A stretch of DNA of 64,000 nucleotides from DATLGB01 sp963726825 (GCA_963726825.1 CAVSDT010000001.1:806001-870000); one strand, 5' to 3'. Positions 42,201 to 50,093 are shown, numbered from the stretch's first letter. Translations and numbers: made by a program. The notes: generated by a model from the sequence alone, not told the origin.

Positions 42201-42353
42201 GACGACGAGCTGCTGGCCGCCGCCCGCACGCACGAGGCGGCGATCGCCGGCGAGGTGCTCGCCTCGTCGCTGACGTTCGGGGACGCGGCGGACGGCGCCA
42301 CGCCGGCGACCGTCGAGGGCCGCACGCTGCTCGTGGGGATCGCGCGGGTCTGA
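39240..42353 (+). CDS. ileS: Isoleucyl-tRNA synthetase, long (type 2) form
   Basis: 1037 residues, the length of the eukaryote-like IleRS2 class; type 1 bacterial enzymes are about 930. The catalytic HIGH motif is altered to GAHH (Gly56-His59) in PPTANGRPGAHHV, while KMSKS (602-606) is normal. The editing domain lies between about residues 190 and 400 and the anticodon-binding region after about 680. Charges tRNA-Ile. IleRS2 enzymes are naturally poorly inhibited by mupirocin. A TACCGT box lies ten bases before the ATG. Confidence 0.97.
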   Translation: MAYRAVDPRQSFPALEHEVLARWRERDVFAESMRRREGAEPWIFYEGPPTANGRPGAHHVLSRVFKDVFPRFKTMRGHLVQRKGGWDCHGLPVEIAVEKELGFNGKPDIEAYGIEAFNRKCRESVFTFLEDWNALTERIGFWVDLDDAYRTLDTSYVESAWWALAQLHEKDLLYEGHKVVPYCVRCGTALSSHEVAQGYQDVIDPSVYVRFPVAELPEGSPLRDGDDLVVWTTTPWTLVSNAAAAVDEQLTYVRATPAGSDQVHVLAEALVTRVLGEGAEVLDRFPGAALVGTHYHPPFPFITAAEYGAKGHTVLPADFVTDTDGTGIVHTAIAFGEDDHRLGLANDLTVVNPVKPDGTYDERITAYAGRWVKDADADIVADLDERGLLVREEAYEHAYPHCWRCGTPLIYYAKPSWYIRTSRLRDRLLAANETVNWYPPHIKHGRFGKWLENNVDWAISRERYWGTPLPIWRNDAGETVAIASLAELADKSGQPILDDPHRPYCDDVEIPSPTGGEPLKRVPEVIDVWFDSGSMPFAQWGAPHTNEDVFEQNFPANFICEALDQTRGWFYSLLAISALLFDRAPYENVVCLGLLLDGDGQKMSKSKGNVIVPWDVIDAHGADAFRWYFLTSKYPWDGYNFTSDAVGESLRQFLLQLWNTYGFHVLYANAAGEDHSHAAPATELDRWILSRLAATTQAVGDGLEAYDATGAGRALQAFVDDLSNWYLRRNRRRFWDGDPAAFGTLHTCLVTVSKLLAPFCPFLADELYDNLDGSEPSVHLCDFPEAGERDEALEASVAVVRATVEMGRSARAQAKMKVRQPLSAAVVVASGPERAAIEALESEIREELNVKAVRFVDRADDLGSYEIKPNYRALGPRFGKQMPLVADAVAELDPAHVASALREGRTVGVNLGGAEHELGPEDLILAMQPLEGYQVERAGSHAVALELDLDDDLRAEGVAREIVHAVQNARKTAGLEVSDRIALTLGGDDELLAAARTHEAAIAGEVLASSLTFGDAADGATPATVEGRTLLVGIARV

Positions 42354-42904
42354 TGGCGACCGTCTTCCTGACGGACTCCGAGGCGGCGAACCGGCTGGTG
42401 GCCGAGGACCCGATGGCGCTGCTGGTCGGCTTCGCGCTCGATCAGCAGGTCACGGTGCAGAAGGCGTTCGTCGGGCCGCTCGCGATCAAGGAGCGCCTCG
42501 GCGCGCTCGACGCGCGGACGCTCGCGAACGCCGATCTCGACGCCGTCTTCCGCGAGAAGCCGGCCGTGCACCGCTACCCGGGCTCGCTGGCCACGCGGGT
42601 CCATCAGCTCGCCGCCCACCTGCTCGAGACCTACGACGGCGACGCCGCGCGGATCTGGACCGACGCCGCCGACGCCGCGGAGCTGCGCGCGCGGCTGCTG
42701 GCCCTGCCCGGGTTCGGCGACATGAAGGTCAAGTCGCTCGCCGCCGTGCTGGCCAAGCGCTTCGGGGTCGCGCTGGCCGAGCCGCTCGTGCCCGACCACC
42801 CGACCCTCGGCGACGTCGACTCACTCGACGCCCTCGCGGCCTATCAGGCCGCGAAGAAGCTGCACAAGCGGGAGTGGGCGAAGGTCCCGCTTCCCGGCGC
42901 CTGA
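42353..42904 (+). CDS. HhH-GPD-type base excision repair family protein
   Basis: 183 residues. The helix-hairpin-helix is LPGFGDMKVKSLAAVLAKRFG (near residue 121), with LVGFALDQQVTVQKAFVGP as the first core helices. It belongs to a small actinobacterial branch of the HhH-GPD glycosylases; no FeS cysteines and no obvious catalytic Lys. Likely recognises damaged bases but substrate unknown. Its ATG overlaps the ileS stop by one base (TGATG), so it is co-translated. Confidence 0.85.
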   Translation: MATVFLTDSEAANRLVAEDPMALLVGFALDQQVTVQKAFVGPLAIKERLGALDARTLANADLDAVFREKPAVHRYPGSLATRVHQLAAHLLETYDGDAARIWTDAADAAELRARLLALPGFGDMKVKSLAAVLAKRFGVALAEPLVPDHPTLGDVDSLDALAAYQAAKKLHKREWAKVPLPGA

Positions 42905-42914
42905 CGCGGCGGAC

Positions 42915-42931
42915 CCCCCGACGGGCGGGGG
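42915..42931. terminator. GC hairpin between convergent HhH-GPD and trxA genes
   Basis: CCCCCG / ACGGG / CGGGGG gives a six-base-pair stem with a five-base loop in the 47-base gap, well placed as a bidirectional terminator although no T-run follows. Confidence 0.45.
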
Positions 42932-42951
42932 ATCGGCCGGGCGCGGCGGTG

Positions 42952-43278
42952 CTACGCGGTGAGGGCGGGCTCCAGCTCGGCCTCGAGGCGCTTCTTGGGC
43001 AGCGCGCCGACGACCTTCGCGGCGGGGGCGCCGTGCTTGAAGAGGATCAGCGTCGGGATCGACAGGACGTCGAACTGGGCGGCGGTCGCCTGGTTGTCGT
43101 CGACGTTGAGCTGGACGATCTGGAGGTCGTCGCGCTCCTGCGCCATCTCCTCGAGCACCGGGGCGACCATGCGGCACGGACCGCACCAGGGCGCCCAGAA
43201 GTCGACGAGGACGGGCTTGTCGTTCTCGAGGACGTCAGCCTGGAAGCTGGCGTCGGAGACTGCGGTGAGGTGGGCCAT
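42952..43278 (-). CDS. trxA: Thioredoxin
   Basis: 108 residues with the redox site WCGPC (Cys32, Cys35), VDFWAPWCGPCRM, the cis-Pro in LSIPTLILF and full domain length. General cytoplasmic disulphide reductant; thioredoxin reductase is not in the window. An AAGGAG lies 13 bases before the ATG, and a clear -10 (TATACT) lies about 50 bases upstream, so unlike many neighbours it has a 5' leader. Confidence 0.96.
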   Translation of the reverse strand: MAHLTAVSDASFQADVLENDKPVLVDFWAPWCGPCRMVAPVLEEMAQERDDLQIVQLNVDDNQATAAQFDVLSIPTLILFKHGAPAAKVVGALPKKRLEAELEPALTA

Positions 43279-43326
43279 GCTGGGTGTCTCGCTCCTTCGT
43301 GGAAGACGGCTTGAGTCGCTTCACAA

Positions 43327-43332
43327 AGTATA
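43327..43332 (-). promoter_or_regulatory. -10 box of trxA
   Basis: Minus strand TATACT, five of six matches to TATAAT, in a locally AT-richer gap. The -35 (TCGCCG at 17 bases) is poor. Confidence 0.5.
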
Positions 43333-43341
43333 GTGCCAGAC

Positions 43342-44043
43342 TCATCCACCGGCGACGGCGATGAGCAGGCGGGGCGAGACCCAGACCTCGACCGCCGCGG
43401 CCACGAGCAGCACCGGGATGGCGATCCCGACCGTGACGAACGTGGCGGCCAGCAGCTCGTCCCAGCGCCGGCGCCGCGACGCGATCGTCCACGCCGCCAG
43501 CGGGAGGAACAGGGCGGTCAGCTCGGGCAGCGCGTGCAGCGACAGGACCCCGAGCAGCTGGGCGGGGGAGATGCCGAACTGGGCGGCGAGGCTGGCCGCG
43601 TCGCCGCCGAGGACGTAGGCCTGCGTGACGAGCGAGAACGTCGTCGCGGCGATCACGAACGCGATCGCCCCGGGCTGGGCGAGCTCATGCAGGCGCCGGT
43701 ACCAGCCGGTGTACTCGTGCGCGACCTGCGGCAGGGAGGAGCCGGCGATGAAGCCCGCGAGGCAGGCGAGGCCGTGCAGCGCCAGCACCAGGCCGTTGCG
43801 GAAGAGCACGCGGCCGTAGTCCTCCACGCCCGCGGGGCGGGTGACGCCGGGGAACTGCAGCAGGAACGGATCCGGCGTGGAGAGCAGCGCGATGACCCAC
43901 GTCGACAGGAGCAGCAGCACCGCGACGAGCAGGCTGCCCGACACCCACGGCCGCAGCACGATCGAGGGCCTGGACTGCCACAGCCGCAGGGCGTCCTTGG
44001 TGTCTGACCACCCCTGCACGACGGCGAGCTCTTCACGGCGCAT
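43342..44043 (-). CDS. SpoIIM-like (stage II sporulation protein M family) membrane protein
   Basis: 233 residues with about five TM helices. LFRNGLVLALHGLACLAGFIAGSSL and LLGVLSLHALPELTALFLPLAAW match the two conserved parts of the SpoIIM/DUF95 family. In Firmicutes SpoIIM works with SpoIID and SpoIIP in wall degradation; homologues are common in actinobacteria and archaea without sporulation. ATG 44043 chosen because longer versions would run into the divergent polX start. Confidence 0.82.
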   Translation of the reverse strand: MRREELAVVQGWSDTKDALRLWQSRPSIVLRPWVSGSLLVAVLLLLSTWVIALLSTPDPFLLQFPGVTRPAGVEDYGRVLFRNGLVLALHGLACLAGFIAGSSLPQVAHEYTGWYRRLHELAQPGAIAFVIAATTFSLVTQAYVLGGDAASLAAQFGISPAQLLGVLSLHALPELTALFLPLAAWTIASRRRRWDELLAATFVTVGIAIPVLLVAAAVEVWVSPRLLIAVAGG

Positions 44044-44071
44044 GTCCGTCACATCGGCAGCGGACGGCGGG

Positions 44072-44077
44072 TACCGT
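44072..44077 (+). promoter_or_regulatory. -10 box before polX
   Basis: TACCGT, nine bases before GTG 44087. Confidence 0.4.
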
Positions 44078-44086
44078 AGGCCTCCT

Positions 44087-45835
44087 GTGGCCGCCGCACT
44101 GACCAACGCCGCCATCGCCCAGGCGCTCGACGAGCTCGGCGATCTCTACGAGCTCGACGGTGCCGACCAGTACCGCGTGATCGCCTACCGCAACGCCGCC
44201 CGCTCGATCCGCGACGCCGCGGTCTCCGTCGCGGCGCTGATCGCCGACGGGAGGGCCACGACGCTGACCGGCGTGGGCAAGACGCTCGACGCCAAGCTGC
44301 GCGCGCTCGTCGAGGAGGGCGACATCCCGCAGGCGGTCAAGCTGCGGCAGCAGGTCCCCACCGGCCTGATCCAGGTGATGCACCTCCCCGGGTTCGGCCC
44401 CAAGCGCGCCAAGCGCCTCCACGACGACCTCGGGATCGACTCGCTCGAGTCCCTGCGCGCCGCCGCCGAGGCCGGCGAGATCCGCAAGCTGCGCGGGTTC
44501 GGCCGCAAGGTGGAGGACGCGCTGATCGCGGCGCTGGAGGCGGGGCACGACGGGACGCCGGAGCCGCGCGTGCTCCTCTCGCGGGCGCTGCCGCTCGCCG
44601 AGCAGATCGCCGGCGCGCTGCGCTCGGTGGACGGGGTCGACCGCGTGGAGGCGGCCGGCTCGCTGCGCCGGGAGGGGGACTCGGTCAAGGACCTCGACCT
44701 GATCGCCACGGCGGCGGACCCCGGCAGGCTGGTCGCTGCGCTCGGCGACCTCCCGCTGATCGAGTCCACCGGCACACCGGGCGACAACGCGGTCAAGGCC
44801 ACCACCCACACCGGGATGAAGGTCGACCTCCAGGTGGTCGAGCCCGACCAGCTCGGCAACGTCCTGCAGCACCTCACGGGGTCCAAGGCCCACAACGTGC
44901 AGCTGCGCGAGGCCGCCGTGCGCGCCGGCTTCCACGTCTCCCAGTACGGGATCGTCGACGACGCCACGGGGGAGACGATCCGCTGCGCGACGGAGGAGGA
45001 GGTCTACCGCGTGCTCGGCTACCACTACATCCCGCCGGAGCTGCGCGAGGGCCGCGGCGAGCTCGAGGCCGCGCGGATCGAGGGCGGCGCGGGGCTGCCG
45101 GAGCTGATCGAGGTCGCCGACATCAAGGGCGACCTGCACTGCCACACGATCGCCTCCGACGGGCGCAACACCGTCGAGCAGATGGCCAAGGCCGCGATCG
45201 AGCGCGGCTACGAGTACCTCTGCATCACCGACCACTCCTCCTCGCACGGGTTCGGCAACGCGGTCTCCGACGACGAGCTGCGGGCCCAGATCGAGAAGGT
45301 CCGCACCCTCAACGAGACCCTCGAGGGCTTCGAGCTGCTGATCGGGACGGAGGCCAACATCCACCCCGACGGCACGGTGGACTACCCGGACGAGCTGCTG
45401 GCCGAGCTGGACTGGGTGATCGCCTCGGTGCACACGTCCTTCGCGATGGAGGAGGCGGAGATGACCAAGCGCGTCATCGCCGCCTGCGAGCACCCGTCCG
45501 TCGACGCGATCGGGCACCTCACGGGCCGCAAGATCCAGACGCGGGAGCCATACGCGATCGACGTCCACGCGGTGATCGAGGCGGCCGCCCGCACGCACAC
45601 GATGCTCGAGATCAACTCGGCGCCGGATCGCCGCGACCTCCACGACGTCCACGCGCGCGCCGCCGCCCAGGCGGGCGTGCGGATCCTGATCGACTCCGAC
45701 GCGCACGGCGTCAACACGCTGTCGAACGTCCGCTGGGGCGTCGCGACGGCCCGGCGGGCGTGGCTGTCGGCCGCCGACGTCGCCAACGCGCGCGGGTGGG
45801 CGGACTTCGCACCCCTGCGCAAGCACGCCCGCTGA
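44087..45835 (+). CDS. polX: PolX-family DNA polymerase with PHP exonuclease domain
   Basis: 582 residues. N-terminal 8-kDa HhH region (ELDGADQYRVIAYRNAARSI, HLPGFGPKRAKRL), polymerase beta-like palm with the metal aspartates in SVKDLDLIATA and KVDLQVVE, then a C-terminal PHP domain beginning DLHCHTIASDGRN and including ITDHSSSHG and DSDAHG. It fills short gaps in base excision repair and has 3'-5' exonuclease or phosphoesterase activity. GTG 44087. Confidence 0.95.
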   Translation: MAAALTNAAIAQALDELGDLYELDGADQYRVIAYRNAARSIRDAAVSVAALIADGRATTLTGVGKTLDAKLRALVEEGDIPQAVKLRQQVPTGLIQVMHLPGFGPKRAKRLHDDLGIDSLESLRAAAEAGEIRKLRGFGRKVEDALIAALEAGHDGTPEPRVLLSRALPLAEQIAGALRSVDGVDRVEAAGSLRREGDSVKDLDLIATAADPGRLVAALGDLPLIESTGTPGDNAVKATTHTGMKVDLQVVEPDQLGNVLQHLTGSKAHNVQLREAAVRAGFHVSQYGIVDDATGETIRCATEEEVYRVLGYHYIPPELREGRGELEAARIEGGAGLPELIEVADIKGDLHCHTIASDGRNTVEQMAKAAIERGYEYLCITDHSSSHGFGNAVSDDELRAQIEKVRTLNETLEGFELLIGTEANIHPDGTVDYPDELLAELDWVIASVHTSFAMEEAEMTKRVIAACEHPSVDAIGHLTGRKIQTREPYAIDVHAVIEAAARTHTMLEINSAPDRRDLHDVHARAAAQAGVRILIDSDAHGVNTLSNVRWGVATARRAWLSAADVANARGWADFAPLRKHAR

Positions 45836-45873
45836 AGCTCAACCCCCCGGCCCCCCGTGCCGATGCAGGGACC

Positions 45874-46449
45874 ATGCACACCCTCGTCAGCGGTCAGGAG
45901 GCGGTGCTCTCGTGGGTGGAGGGCTCGGTCTCCTGCCGCGTGATCGCGGCGGCCGGCCGCTACGTGCTGCTGCGTCCCGAGCGTGACGACCCCTTCTCCC
46001 TGCGCCCCAGCGGCACCTGCTCGCTGACCTACCTCGACGGCGTGATCCCGATGGGCTTCGACGGCGAGGTCGAGCCGGCCGCCCACCCCGGCGAGTTCCG
46101 CTTCCGCCTCGGCGACCGCGAGCGCGAGGCCGAGCGCCGCCTGACCGCCCGGGTCGCCGCCGACGCGCCCGTCTGGGTCGCCGTCGCCGGCGAGGTCATC
46201 CGCGGCCGCCTCTTCGACGTCTCCGCCGGCGGGATGCGCTTCCGCCACCCCGTGCGCCTCGGCGGCGTCGGCGACCCGATCCGGGTCGTCTGCGAGCTCG
46301 ACGACGGGCTGCGCATCGACGCCGACGCGGTCATCTGCACCGCCGACGTCGGCGTGTGCTCGATCCGCTTCACGGAGCTCCACGACGCGGACGCCCAGGC
46401 GATCGGCGCGTGGACCATCAACCAGCTGCGCCGGTCCCTGACCGTCTAG
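45874..46449 (+). CDS. PilZ-domain c-di-GMP receptor with YcgR-like N-terminus
   Basis: 191 residues. The PilZ domain starts with ERRLTAR (R89xxxR93) and the second contact DVSAGG (D115-S117-G120), both needed for c-di-GMP binding. The first 80 residues form a beta-rich N-terminal domain of YcgR type (VLLRPERDDPFSL). It would read the second messenger made or broken by the GGDEF-EAL protein at 12610. ATG 45874. Its stop overlaps the convergent glycosyltransferase. Confidence 0.9.
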   Translation: MHTLVSGQEAVLSWVEGSVSCRVIAAAGRYVLLRPERDDPFSLRPSGTCSLTYLDGVIPMGFDGEVEPAAHPGEFRFRLGDREREAERRLTARVAADAPVWVAVAGEVIRGRLFDVSAGGMRFRHPVRLGGVGDPIRVVCELDDGLRIDADAVICTADVGVCSIRFTELHDADAQAIGAWTINQLRRSLTV

Positions 46450-47414
46450 AGCCGCGGCAGCAGCAGCTCGGCGACCGTGCGGTCGACGGCGGCGCGCGTC
46501 AGCGGCGCCAGCGCCTGGGCCGCACGGGCGGCGTACTCGGGCGCCGGATCGTCCAGCGCCGTGCGCAGCCCCGCGCGGAGGTCGTCGCCGACCGTGCGCG
46601 GGTCGAGGTCGCGCGCGATCGGCAGCGCGACGTAGGGCCCGGGTGCCGGGGTGCTGACCAGGACGCAGCCGTCGGCGAGCGCCTCGAGCTGGGCGATCCC
46701 GTGGTCCTCGCGCCGGGGCGCGGTGACGAACACCCGCGCGCGGCGCACGAGGGCGCGGTAGGCGTCGCGGTCCAGCCGCCCGGCGTAGGTGACGCCCGGC
46801 TCGCCGGTCCCGTCCAGGCCGGCGACGACGAGCTCCTCGCCCTCGCGGCGCACCGCGCGCCAGGCGGCGAGCACGCGGTCGAGCCCCTTCTTGTGCGGAT
46901 TGGCCCCGTAGGTGATCGCCGCGAGATCGCGCGGGTGGGCCCCCGGGCCGGACGGCTCGACCGGGACGCCGACGACGACCGCGCGCGCGTTCGTGGCCTC
47001 CAGGCCGGCCTCCCGCAGGGCGCCCGCGCTCCAGGGCACGAGCAGCTGCGCCGTCGCCAGGCGCCGGCGCTCCAGCGGCCGCTGCCACACGCCGTGGCGC
47101 CCCGGGCGGTTGCCGGCGGCGGGGGCGTCGAAGCGGATCGCGCCCGGCCGCGGCGCCAGCAGGGCGGCGGTGACCGACGAGTACAGGACCGCCCGCGGCC
47201 GGTGCGCCGCGATGCCGCGGCGGGCGGCGCGACGCGCCGCGAGCGCCCAGCCGAGGTCCGTGAGGGCGAAGGTCCGCACCTCACGCGGAGCCACAGCGGT
47301 CGCGACCGCGACCTGCGCCCCGGCCCGTCGCAGCGACGCCACGAGCTCCGCGTCGGCCTCGCGCAGGCCCTGCGTGGCGCCGAGCGAGACGACGAGGACG
47401 TCGGCGGCGGTCAT
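46446..47414 (-). CDS. Glycosyltransferase (GT-B, family 4-like)
   Basis: 322 residues. The C-terminal half shows AAITYGANPHKKGLDRVLAAW, LVVAGLDGTGEPGVTYAGRL and REDHGIAQLEALADGCVLVSTPAPGP, the nucleotide-sugar binding layout of GT4 enzymes, with the E-x7-E-like element reduced. The N-terminal domain is shorter than usual. Acceptor and sugar unknown. ATG shares one base with the stop of the upstream membrane gene (TGATG), so both are coupled. Confidence 0.82.
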   Translation of the reverse strand: MTAADVLVVSLGATQGLREADAELVASLRRAGAQVAVATAVAPREVRTFALTDLGWALAARRAARRGIAAHRPRAVLYSSVTAALLAPRPGAIRFDAPAAGNRPGRHGVWQRPLERRRLATAQLLVPWSAGALREAGLEATNARAVVVGVPVEPSGPGAHPRDLAAITYGANPHKKGLDRVLAAWRAVRREGEELVVAGLDGTGEPGVTYAGRLDRDAYRALVRRARVFVTAPRREDHGIAQLEALADGCVLVSTPAPGPYVALPIARDLDPRTVGDDLRAGLRTALDDPAPEYAARAAQALAPLTRAAVDRTVAELLLPRL

Positions 47415-47938
47415 CAGCCGAGGCCCCGGGCCTGCGACGGGGCGAAGTCGCCGCCGAAGCCGGGGGTGCGGACGAGCCGGATCGGCGCCACCGGCGACGT
47501 CCGGTCGACGTAGAAGCGGGCCGAGTCGCGCTCCTCCACCGCGGTGACCGCGGCGTTCTGGCGCCGCCACGCCAGGGCGACGAGCAGTGCGAACCCCGCC
47601 GCGACGCTCGAGACCTGGGGGATGAAGCTCCCGATCGCGCCGGCGGCGAGCGAGGCGGCGAAGAGCACCCACAGCCGGTTGGCCACCGTCGCGGCGGGTC
47701 GCTGCTCCGGCAGGGTGGCCTGGAAGCGGGCCGTCGCCATGAGGCGGGCGATCATGTCGTGGGCGGAGGCCTCGAGTCGGACGCCGAGGCCCGTCGCGAG
47801 GGCCCACCAGCCGACGGAGACGAACACGAGCACCGGGTCGGCCTCCTGGGCGGCGGCGAGCACGGTGACGCCCGCCAGCAGGGTGGCCGAGCCCGCGCTC
47901 AGCAGGACGGCGACCCGGAGGAACTCGCCGAACCGCAT
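47414..47938 (-). CDS. Hypothetical membrane protein, four TM segments
   Basis: 174 residues with TM helices at about 10-30, 37-53, 88-108 and 110-126. The C-terminal tail (NAAVTAVEERDSARFYVDRTSPVAPI) is probably cytoplasmic. No family recognised. Lies six bases after otsB and overlaps the glycosyltransferase, so it belongs to that operon. Confidence 0.75.
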   Translation of the reverse strand: MRFGEFLRVAVLLSAGSATLLAGVTVLAAAQEADPVLVFVSVGWWALATGLGVRLEASAHDMIARLMATARFQATLPEQRPAATVANRLWVLFAASLAAGAIGSFIPQVSSVAAGFALLVALAWRRQNAAVTAVEERDSARFYVDRTSPVAPIRLVRTPGFGGDFAPSQARGLG

Positions 47939-47944
47939 GGCCCG

Positions 47945-48748
47945 TCAGGCAGCGAGCGTCTGCAGCAGCTGGCGGACGCCGGCGGTGCCGTCGACCATCA
48001 CGTCGGCGCTGCGCTGCAGGGCGTCCGGCGTCTCGTCGGACGCGACGCCGACCCGCACCGCGTGCCGCAGCCGGCCCTTCTCGACGAGCTCGTCGAGACC
48101 CTGGAAGGCGTTGACGTCCGTCGTGTCGTCGCCGACGTAGATGGCCGCGCTGAGGTCCTCGTCGCGCAGGAGCCGCACGATGCCCGCGCCCTTGTCGATC
48201 CGCACCGGCGGGCGGATCTCGAGGACCTTGCGGCCCCAGTGGGAGACGAACCCGGCCTGCTCGGCATCGGCGGCGACGAGGCGGATCGCCTCCTCGGCGC
48301 CGGCCTCGTCGGGGACGCCGCGCCAGTGCAGCGCCGCGATCGCCTCCTTGTCCTCCAGGCGCACGCGCAGCTGGCGCAGCTCGTCGCCGAAGGCCCCCTC
48401 GGTGAACTGCTGCACCCGTCGCGTCCAGGACTGCAGCTCCCGGTCGGTCTCCGGCGCGATCGTGCCGGCGCGCAGGATCTCGGACCCGTGGGAGCCGAGG
48501 TAGTTGATCGAGCCGAGCGAGACGATCCGGCGCGCGTCGGAGGCGCGGCGGCCGGAGACGCACGCCACGATCCCGTAGCGCTTGGCCACCTCGATGAGGG
48601 GGCGGCGCGTCGTCTCGGGCATGTGCGCGTCGTCGGGCTGCTCGACGATCGGGGCCAGCACGCCGTCCACGTCGAGCAGGACGGCGGAGTTGGCGGGGTC
48701 GTCGAGCAGCGGCCTCAGCAGCGCATCGAGGGAGGGCGTCTCGGACAC
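47945..48748 (-). CDS. otsB: Trehalose-6-phosphate phosphatase
   Basis: 267-residue HAD-fold phosphatase. Motif I is LLDVDGVLAPI (Asp26 nucleophile, Asp28), motif II CVSGRRA, and the later GSHGSEI and KGAGIVRLL plus YVGDDTTDVNAF (motifs III/IV) match OtsB. Releases trehalose from trehalose-6-phosphate. GTG 48748 has TAGTCT seven bases upstream. No otsA (synthase) is in the window. Follows mscL by ten bases, which suggests an osmotic-stress pair. Confidence 0.93.
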   Translation of the reverse strand: MSETPSLDALLRPLLDDPANSAVLLDVDGVLAPIVEQPDDAHMPETTRRPLIEVAKRYGIVACVSGRRASDARRIVSLGSINYLGSHGSEILRAGTIAPETDRELQSWTRRVQQFTEGAFGDELRQLRVRLEDKEAIAALHWRGVPDEAGAEEAIRLVAADAEQAGFVSHWGRKVLEIRPPVRIDKGAGIVRLLRDEDLSAAIYVGDDTTDVNAFQGLDELVEKGRLRHAVRVGVASDETPDALQRSADVMVDGTAGVRQLLQTLAA

Positions 48749-48755
48749 GCCCCTG

Positions 48756-48761
48756 AGACTA
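48756..48761 (-). promoter_or_regulatory. -10 box of a leaderless promoter for otsB
   Basis: Minus strand TAGTCT, seven bases before GTG 48748; it overlaps the mscL stop codon. Confidence 0.5.
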
Positions 48762-49175
48762 CGTGGCGGGCGCGGTCCCGACCGCGGCCGTGCAGAAGGC
48801 GCAGCGGCGCGCCGTGGCGGGGATCGAGCTCTCGCACTCGGGGCAGTCGCGGGTGGGCTTGGCGCTCGGCGACTCGGTCTTGAACCGGTCCATCACCCGG
48901 TTCATCGGGGTGACGATGAGGAAGTAGACGACCGCCGCGATGATGATGAAGCCGATCAGCGCGTTCAGGAACGCGCCGTAGCGGATCTCGCCCTCGCCGA
49001 TGTCGAACGACAGCGCGCCGAAGTCCGGCGTCCCCCCGATCGCGGCGATGATCTGCATGAGGATGTTGTCGACGAACGACGTGACGACGGCACCGAACGC
49101 CGCGCCGATGACGACGGCGATCGCCAGGTCGACGACGTTGCCGCGCAGGATGAAGTCCCGGAAGCCCTTGATCAT
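48759..49175 (-). CDS. mscL: Large-conductance mechanosensitive channel with C-terminal zinc-ribbon-like tail
   Basis: 138 residues. FRDFILRGNVVDLAIAVVIGAAFGAVVTSFV is the amphipathic helix and TM1; YGAFLNALIGFIIIAAVVYFLIVTPMNR is TM2. It opens under membrane tension to release solutes after hypo-osmotic shock. The tail replaces the usual simple helix with CPEC (111-114) and CAFC (125-128), a CxxC-x10-CxxC pair that should bind zinc. ATG 49175. Confidence 0.95.
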   Translation of the reverse strand: MIKGFRDFILRGNVVDLAIAVVIGAAFGAVVTSFVDNILMQIIAAIGGTPDFGALSFDIGEGEIRYGAFLNALIGFIIIAAVVYFLIVTPMNRVMDRFKTESPSAKPTRDCPECESSIPATARRCAFCTAAVGTAPAT

Positions 49176-49213
49176 CCCGCCCTGTTCGACGCCTGACGGG
49201 GGGAGTCCTTGCC

Positions 49214-49462
49214 TCAGCCGTCGGCCTCCGGGTCGTGCGGCCAGCGGCCGGTGCGCGCGAACGCCTCGCGGGCGGCCTCCTCGGCCTCGCGGTCGTCGGT
49301 CGAGCGGCGGGCGAGGGCGATCGCGCCGACGAAGATCGCCACGACGAGCGCGATGCCCACGAACATCACCCCGAAGGCGTTGTTCTGCTCCCCGCCCAGG
49401 GTGAAGAAGACGACGCCCGCGGCGACCAGGGCGAGGGGCAGGACCCAGCGGAGGAGGACCAC
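49214..49462 (-). CDS. Hypothetical two-TM membrane protein
   Basis: 82 residues: two TM helices (about 5-22 and 29-50) and a charged tail (RRSTDDREAEEAAREAFARTGRWP). No family recognised. GTG 49462 is supported by TACATT six bases upstream. Confidence 0.7.
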   Translation of the reverse strand: MVLLRWVLPLALVAAGVVFFTLGGEQNNAFGVMFVGIALVVAIFVGAIALARRSTDDREAEEAAREAFARTGRWPHDPEADG

Positions 49463-49468
49463 GCCCGC

Positions 49469-49474
49469 AATGTA
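49469..49474 (-). promoter_or_regulatory. -10 box of a leaderless promoter for the 49462 gene
   Basis: Minus strand TACATT, six bases before GTG 49462. Confidence 0.5.
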
Positions 49475-49478
49475 GACC

Positions 49479-50093
49479 TCACCCCTTGAACCCCGTGGCC
49501 GTGCGGGAGAGCTGGTGGTTCTCCACGACCCGGTCCACGAGCCCGTACTCGAGCGCCTGCTGCGCGGTGAAGTAGCGGTCGCGCTCCATGTCGTCGTGGA
49601 CCTGCTCGACGCTCTGGCCGGTGTGCTTGGCGTAGATGGCGTCGAGATGGCGGCGCAGCTCGAGCGTCTCCTGCGCGTGGATCTCGATGTCGGTCGCCTG
49701 GCCCTGGAAGCCGCCGGAGGGCTGGTGGATGAGCACCCGCGCGTTGGGCAGCACCATCCGCTTGCCCGGCGCCCCGCCGGTCAGCAGGAGCGAGCCCATG
49801 CTCATCTGCACGCCGAAGCCGAGCGTGGCCACGTCGGGCTTGATGAACTGCATGGTGTCGTAGATCGCCAGGCCGCTGTAGACCACGCCGCCGGGGGAGT
49901 TGATGTAGAGCGAGATGTCCTTGTCGGGGTCGGCGCTCTCGAGGTGGAGCAGCTGGGCGACGACGAGGTTGGCGACCTGGTCGTCGATGGCGGAGCCGAT
50001 GAAGACGATGCGCTCGTTGAGCAGGCGCGAGTAGATGTCGAACGAGCGCTCGCCGCGCGCGGACTGCTCGACGACCATGGGGACGAGGGGCAT
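49479..50093 (-). CDS. clpP: ATP-dependent Clp protease proteolytic subunit
   Basis: 204 residues with the triad Ser98 (in QMSMGS), His123 (LIHQPSGG) and Asp172 (ERDRYF). INSPGGVVYSGLAIYDTM and the FQGQATDIEIHA handle region are typical. Degrades proteins fed by ClpX or ClpC. Actinobacteria usually carry more than one clpP; this is a single copy away from clpX, so probably the accessory one. ATG 50093 with AAGGAAGG about ten bases upstream. Its promoter region is shared with the SRPBCC/ArsR genes. Confidence 0.95.
   Translation of the reverse strand: MPLVPMVVEQSARGERSFDIYSRLLNERIVFIGSAIDDQVANLVVAQLLHLESADPDKDISLYINSPGGVVYSGLAIYDTMQFIKPDVATLGFGVQMSMGSLLLTGGAPGKRMVLPNARVLIHQPSGGFQGQATDIEIHAQETLELRRHLDAIYAKHTGQSVEQVHDDMERDRYFTAQQALEYGLVDRVVENHQLSRTATGFKG

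Noticed and set aside
43300..43330. HspR (HAIR) operator before trxA, from CTTGAGT on the plus strand
   Set aside because: Only one half-site is present; the opposed half at seven bases does not match.
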